From Nanobdellota archaeon (lineage in GTDB: Archaea > Nanoarchaeota > Nanoarchaeia > Parvarchaeales > Parvarchaeaceae), in assembly GCA_021796445.1 (NCBI GenBank), contig JAKACB010000012.1, positions 1-24,822 on the forward strand: a stretch of 24,822 nt of DNA. Reading direction: 5' to 3'. Positions 23,049-24,822 of the stretch are shown piece after piece. The first letter of the stretch is position 1; the number at the start of each line of letters is the position of its first letter. The notes under the pieces are model-generated. The model had not been told where the DNA came from. It made no database searches and worked only from the letters and a program-made list of their open reading frames with translations. The position numbers were made by a program, and so were the translations under genes.

Positions 23049-23818
23049 TAATTCTGCCAATTCAATACTTGTTTTCTATTATTTCTGGTTTTTTAGTAGG
23101 ATTCTCATTAGGGTTAATAGGTGGAGGCGGTTCTATACTTGCCATACCTCTGTTACTCTATTTTGTGGGAATAGATAAACCGCATCTAGTTATAGGCACA
23201 ACAGCATTGGCTGTCGGAATAAACGCTTATATAAATTTCATTGGTCACTTCAGAAAACACAATGTGGATATCAAGGTTGGCTTAATATTTTCAATAGTTG
23301 GTGTAATCGGCGTTTTAGTAGGAACAACATTAGGATTAATAACCCCTGGGGAAAGTTTAATAGGAGTATTCTCTGTTTTAATAATCATAATAGGATTGTA
23401 CATGCTTCTTACTAAGTGTAAAAAGTGCACTCACAGTAAAAAATCCAAAAAACTGAAAGTAAACAAAAAGAAGGTAAGTGTATTTAGCTTAATTGCTGGT
23501 TTTGCTTCTGGATACTTTGGAATCGGAGGCGGATTTCTTATAGTGCCCTCTATTTTATATTCTTCAAATACAAATATCAACAAAGCAGTAGGTACATCTC
23601 TTCTTGCTGTGGGAACATTTGGCATTGTAACTGCGGTAAGGTATGCTTTTGCAGGCGATTTGATTATATCAATAGCTTTATTATATGTATTAGGAGGGTT
23701 TTTTGGAGGTATCATAGGCACTAAAATTACTACCTCTATAAGTAAATCCCTCCTTAGAAAAATCTTCGCGATCATAATTATAGTTGTAGGAATTTACATG
23801 TTGATTCAGTTTATATAA
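23045..23818 (+). CDS. TauE/SafE-family sulfite or sulfonate exporter-like permease
   Basis: 257 residues, about eight TM helices in two repeats. Each half starts with a Gly-rich helix: GFSLGLIGGGGSILAIPLLL (N half) and GFASGYFGIGGGFLIVPSIL (C half), the TauE/SafE signature, each followed by AVGT(S/T)-type segments (VIGTTALAVGIN; AVGTSLLAVGTF). The central loop is Lys/Cys-rich (CKKCTHSKKSKK). Members move sulfite, sulfoacetate or other organosulfur anions; the substrate here is unknown. The gene overlaps dPGM by 4 nt, which forces co-expression but does not have an obvious metabolic logic. Confidence 0.9.
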   Translation: MIILPIQYLFSIISGFLVGFSLGLIGGGGSILAIPLLLYFVGIDKPHLVIGTTALAVGINAYINFIGHFRKHNVDIKVGLIFSIVGVIGVLVGTTLGLITPGESLIGVFSVLIIIIGLYMLLTKCKKCTHSKKSKKLKVNKKKVSVFSLIAGFASGYFGIGGGFLIVPSILYSSNTNINKAVGTSLLAVGTFGIVTAVRYAFAGDLIISIALLYVLGGFFGGIIGTKITTSISKSLLRKIFAIIIIVVGIYMLIQFI

Positions 23819-23866
23819 TTTGTATAAAAAACACTTGAAAGAATTGTAGTTAAAATTAATAAATAT

Positions 23867-23880
23867 TTGTTTTTCTTGTA
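23867..23880 (+). terminator. T-rich terminator after the TauE gene
   Basis: TTGTTTTTCTTGTA about 50 nt after the stop codon, a U-tract typical of archaeal termination. The remaining 60 nt to the next gene hold only its promoter. Confidence 0.4.
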
Positions 23881-23907
23881 AGCCTTTTGTTATAGCAGTA
23901 AAATAGA

Positions 23908-23915
23908 TTTATTAA
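23908..23915 (+). promoter_or_regulatory. TATA box of the zincin-like gene
   Basis: TTTATTAA preceded by AGA, centred 28 nt before ATG 23940; leaderless spacing. Confidence 0.5.
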
Positions 23916-23939
23916 TGATATCATATCTCTGATTATATT

Positions 23940-24488
23940 ATGATAAATGAAAAATTTATCGACATAAGAAATCAAAAGAGTATATTGGAATCATTACTTT
24001 CTAAGCTTAAAGAAAATTCACCTTATAGCTCAGCGTTCGATAAAACTAAATACAGTATAATAAATTCTAGCAATACGTTTTGTGGAAGATACGATGAGCA
24101 TAGTGATGAAATACTGATTGATAAATGGTTTGTTTATGATTCGATGTGCTCTAGTAAATTAGATGATGTAAAAAATCTTCTTATACATGAAGAAGCCCAT
24201 AGGCAAAATCATTTGCGTGGAACATACAAAGGTGATAAACCAGATCATTGGATAGGATGGTTAAAGGTATATTTTGAGATGGGAGGGAGAATACCTGAAG
24301 TTTATTTGAAAAACAAGTTGTATGAGCATGAGATAGGCTATAAAGAAATTAAGGAAGAAGATTTTAAAAACATAATAATTCTAGGATATAACAATAGCGA
24401 AAAAGCGGCTGAAATTTTAAGAAAAGCAAAGGAATCCGGCATCAATTTCATATACATTGACGCTAATAAGAATATTCACAACTATTAA
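23940..24488 (+). CDS. putative SprT-like zinc metalloprotease domain protein
   Basis: 182 residues, soluble, no signal peptide. HExxH is present as H83-E84-E85-A86-H87 (LLIHEEAHRQNH), preceded by a strand CGRYDEHSDEILI and a helix SSKLDDVKNLL, and followed by H103 in PDHWIGWLKVYFEMGG. This order (beta hairpin, HExxH helix, His-x-x-W helix ending at a Gly pair) resembles the SprT/Spartan zincin core, where a third His follows; SprT proteins act on DNA-protein crosslinks or stress responses. The C-terminal 60 residues (from about 120) form an unrelated alpha/beta segment. Function is inference from motif order. It is a single gene with its own promoter. Confidence 0.6.
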   Translation: MINEKFIDIRNQKSILESLLSKLKENSPYSSAFDKTKYSIINSSNTFCGRYDEHSDEILIDKWFVYDSMCSSKLDDVKNLLIHEEAHRQNHLRGTYKGDKPDHWIGWLKVYFEMGGRIPEVYLKNKLYEHEIGYKEIKEEDFKNIIILGYNNSEKAAEILRKAKESGINFIYIDANKNIHNY

Positions 24489-24517
24489 AATTCCTGCTGG
24501 ATTAAATTGGATATTTT

Positions 24518-24547
24518 AAAACTTTATTATTGACAATTTAAAGTTTT
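24518..24547. promoter_or_regulatory. 9-bp inverted repeat upstream of the pilin gene
   Basis: AAAACTTTA (24518-24526) and TAAAGTTTT (24539-24547) are perfect inverted repeats with a 12-nt spacer, 18 nt upstream of the pilin TATA box. Could be a regulator site or the terminator hairpin of the preceding gene; the T-run on the plus strand is short. Confidence 0.4.
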
Positions 24548-24564
24548 CTCATTCTAAAGAAATA

Positions 24565-24572
24565 TTTATATC
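24565..24572 (+). promoter_or_regulatory. TATA box of the pilin gene
   Basis: TTTATATC in an AT block (AAATATTTATATCC), centred 27 nt before ATG 24595; strong leaderless promoter pattern. Confidence 0.6.
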
Positions 24573-24594
24573 CTTTACTTTCCATCCAAATAAT

Positions 24595-24822
24595 ATGTCA
24601 TTTAATTATTTAGATATCCCAAGAAAAAGCAAGCGTTCTCAGTCAGCCTTAGAGTATATGATGACCTACGGCTGGGCTATCTTAATCATAGTCATAGTAG
24701 CAGTTATTCTATACAGTATGGGTATCTTCAACCCAAGTTCAAGCATAACATCAACAGTAACAGGCTTCTCAGGTTTAGGAAGCGTAACAGCACAATGCAC
24801 AGCCAATGGAGTATTAAGGATA
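24595..24822 (+). CDS. type IV pilin-like protein with class III signal peptide (cut by window edge)
   Basis: 76 residues visible, continuing beyond the window. Residues 1-14 are basic (RKSKR), followed by QSALEYMMTYGWAIL and a hydrophobic helix to about 40, then GIFNPSS. This is the archaeal class III signal peptide / N-terminal pilin domain as found in many DPANN genomes: cleavage by a PilD/PibD-like peptidase is expected just before or at SQSALEY, with E20 as the conserved Glu5-type residue. The rest of the visible protein (SITSTVTGFSGLGS) is Ser/Thr/Gly-rich, with one Cys (C68). Likely a filament or surface subunit. Leaderless TATA box upstream. Confidence 0.85.
   Translation, partial: MSFNYLDIPRKSKRSQSALEYMMTYGWAILIIVIVAVILYSMGIFNPSSSITSTVTGFSGLGSVTAQCTANGVLRI

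Noticed and set aside
1..24822. CRISPR array, rRNA, tRNA or replication origin
   Set aside because: No regularly spaced direct repeats, no rRNA-like block and no tRNA cloverleaf were found by reading both strands; small RNAs without sequence signatures could be missed.

Overview
The window is A+T-rich archaeal DNA, most likely from a DPANN archaeon of the Micrarchaeota/Parvarchaeota (ARMAN-like, acidophile-associated) kind. The evidence is an archaeal-type AspRS, an AlaX-like editing protein, a family 4 uracil-DNA glycosylase, an Lrp/AsnC regulator, a DPANN-style class III signal-peptide pilin, and archaeal TATA boxes about 26 nt upstream of start codons. The lineage is an inference from gene content; there is no rRNA or tRNA in the window to confirm it.

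Layout. 1-2284 (minus): a surface-glycan style operon with an LPG-synthase/flippase-like membrane protein, a GT4 glycosyltransferase and the start of a GH1 glycosidase. 2325-2630 (minus): small unknown gene. 2689-7349 (plus): gatC-gatA-gatB-aspS, with a full bacterial-type AspRS carrying a GAD domain. 7480-10191 (minus): three tightly packed genes for unrecognised soluble proteins, the strongest candidate here for an undescribed system. 10235-11679 (minus): AlaX-like protein and UDG. 11804-13093 (plus): a second, archaeal-type AspRS. 13092-13660: decayed IS200/IS605 tnpB with a preserved right-end hairpin. 13657-15574 (minus): an unknown gene and a two-gene coiled-coil operon. 15793-17876 (plus): MFS transporter and metallo-beta-lactamase-fold hydrolase. 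17929-21546 (plus): cydA, a divergent cydB, an eS26-like zinc ribbon and a sequon-rich anchored protein. 21594-22357: Lrp regulator plus a small membrane protein. 22425-23818: dPGM and a TauE/SafE exporter. 23940-24488: HExxH zincin-like protein. 24595-end: start of a type IV pilin-like gene.

How the genes work together. GatCAB beside a bacterial AspRS that has the His of non-discriminating enzymes suggests Asn-tRNA(Asn) is made by transamidation, while the archaeal AspRS may charge tRNA(Asp). This mirrors, with the lineages swapped, the Thermus/Deinococcus arrangement. Cytochrome bd points to O2 reduction at the membrane. Most genes that lead a transcription unit have a TATA-like box centred 24-28 nt before the start codon, implying leaderless mRNAs. 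Downstream genes are coupled by 1-4 nt overlaps (ATGA, TAATG, TGATG) or by Shine-Dalgarno motifs. No CRISPR array, rRNA or tRNA was found.
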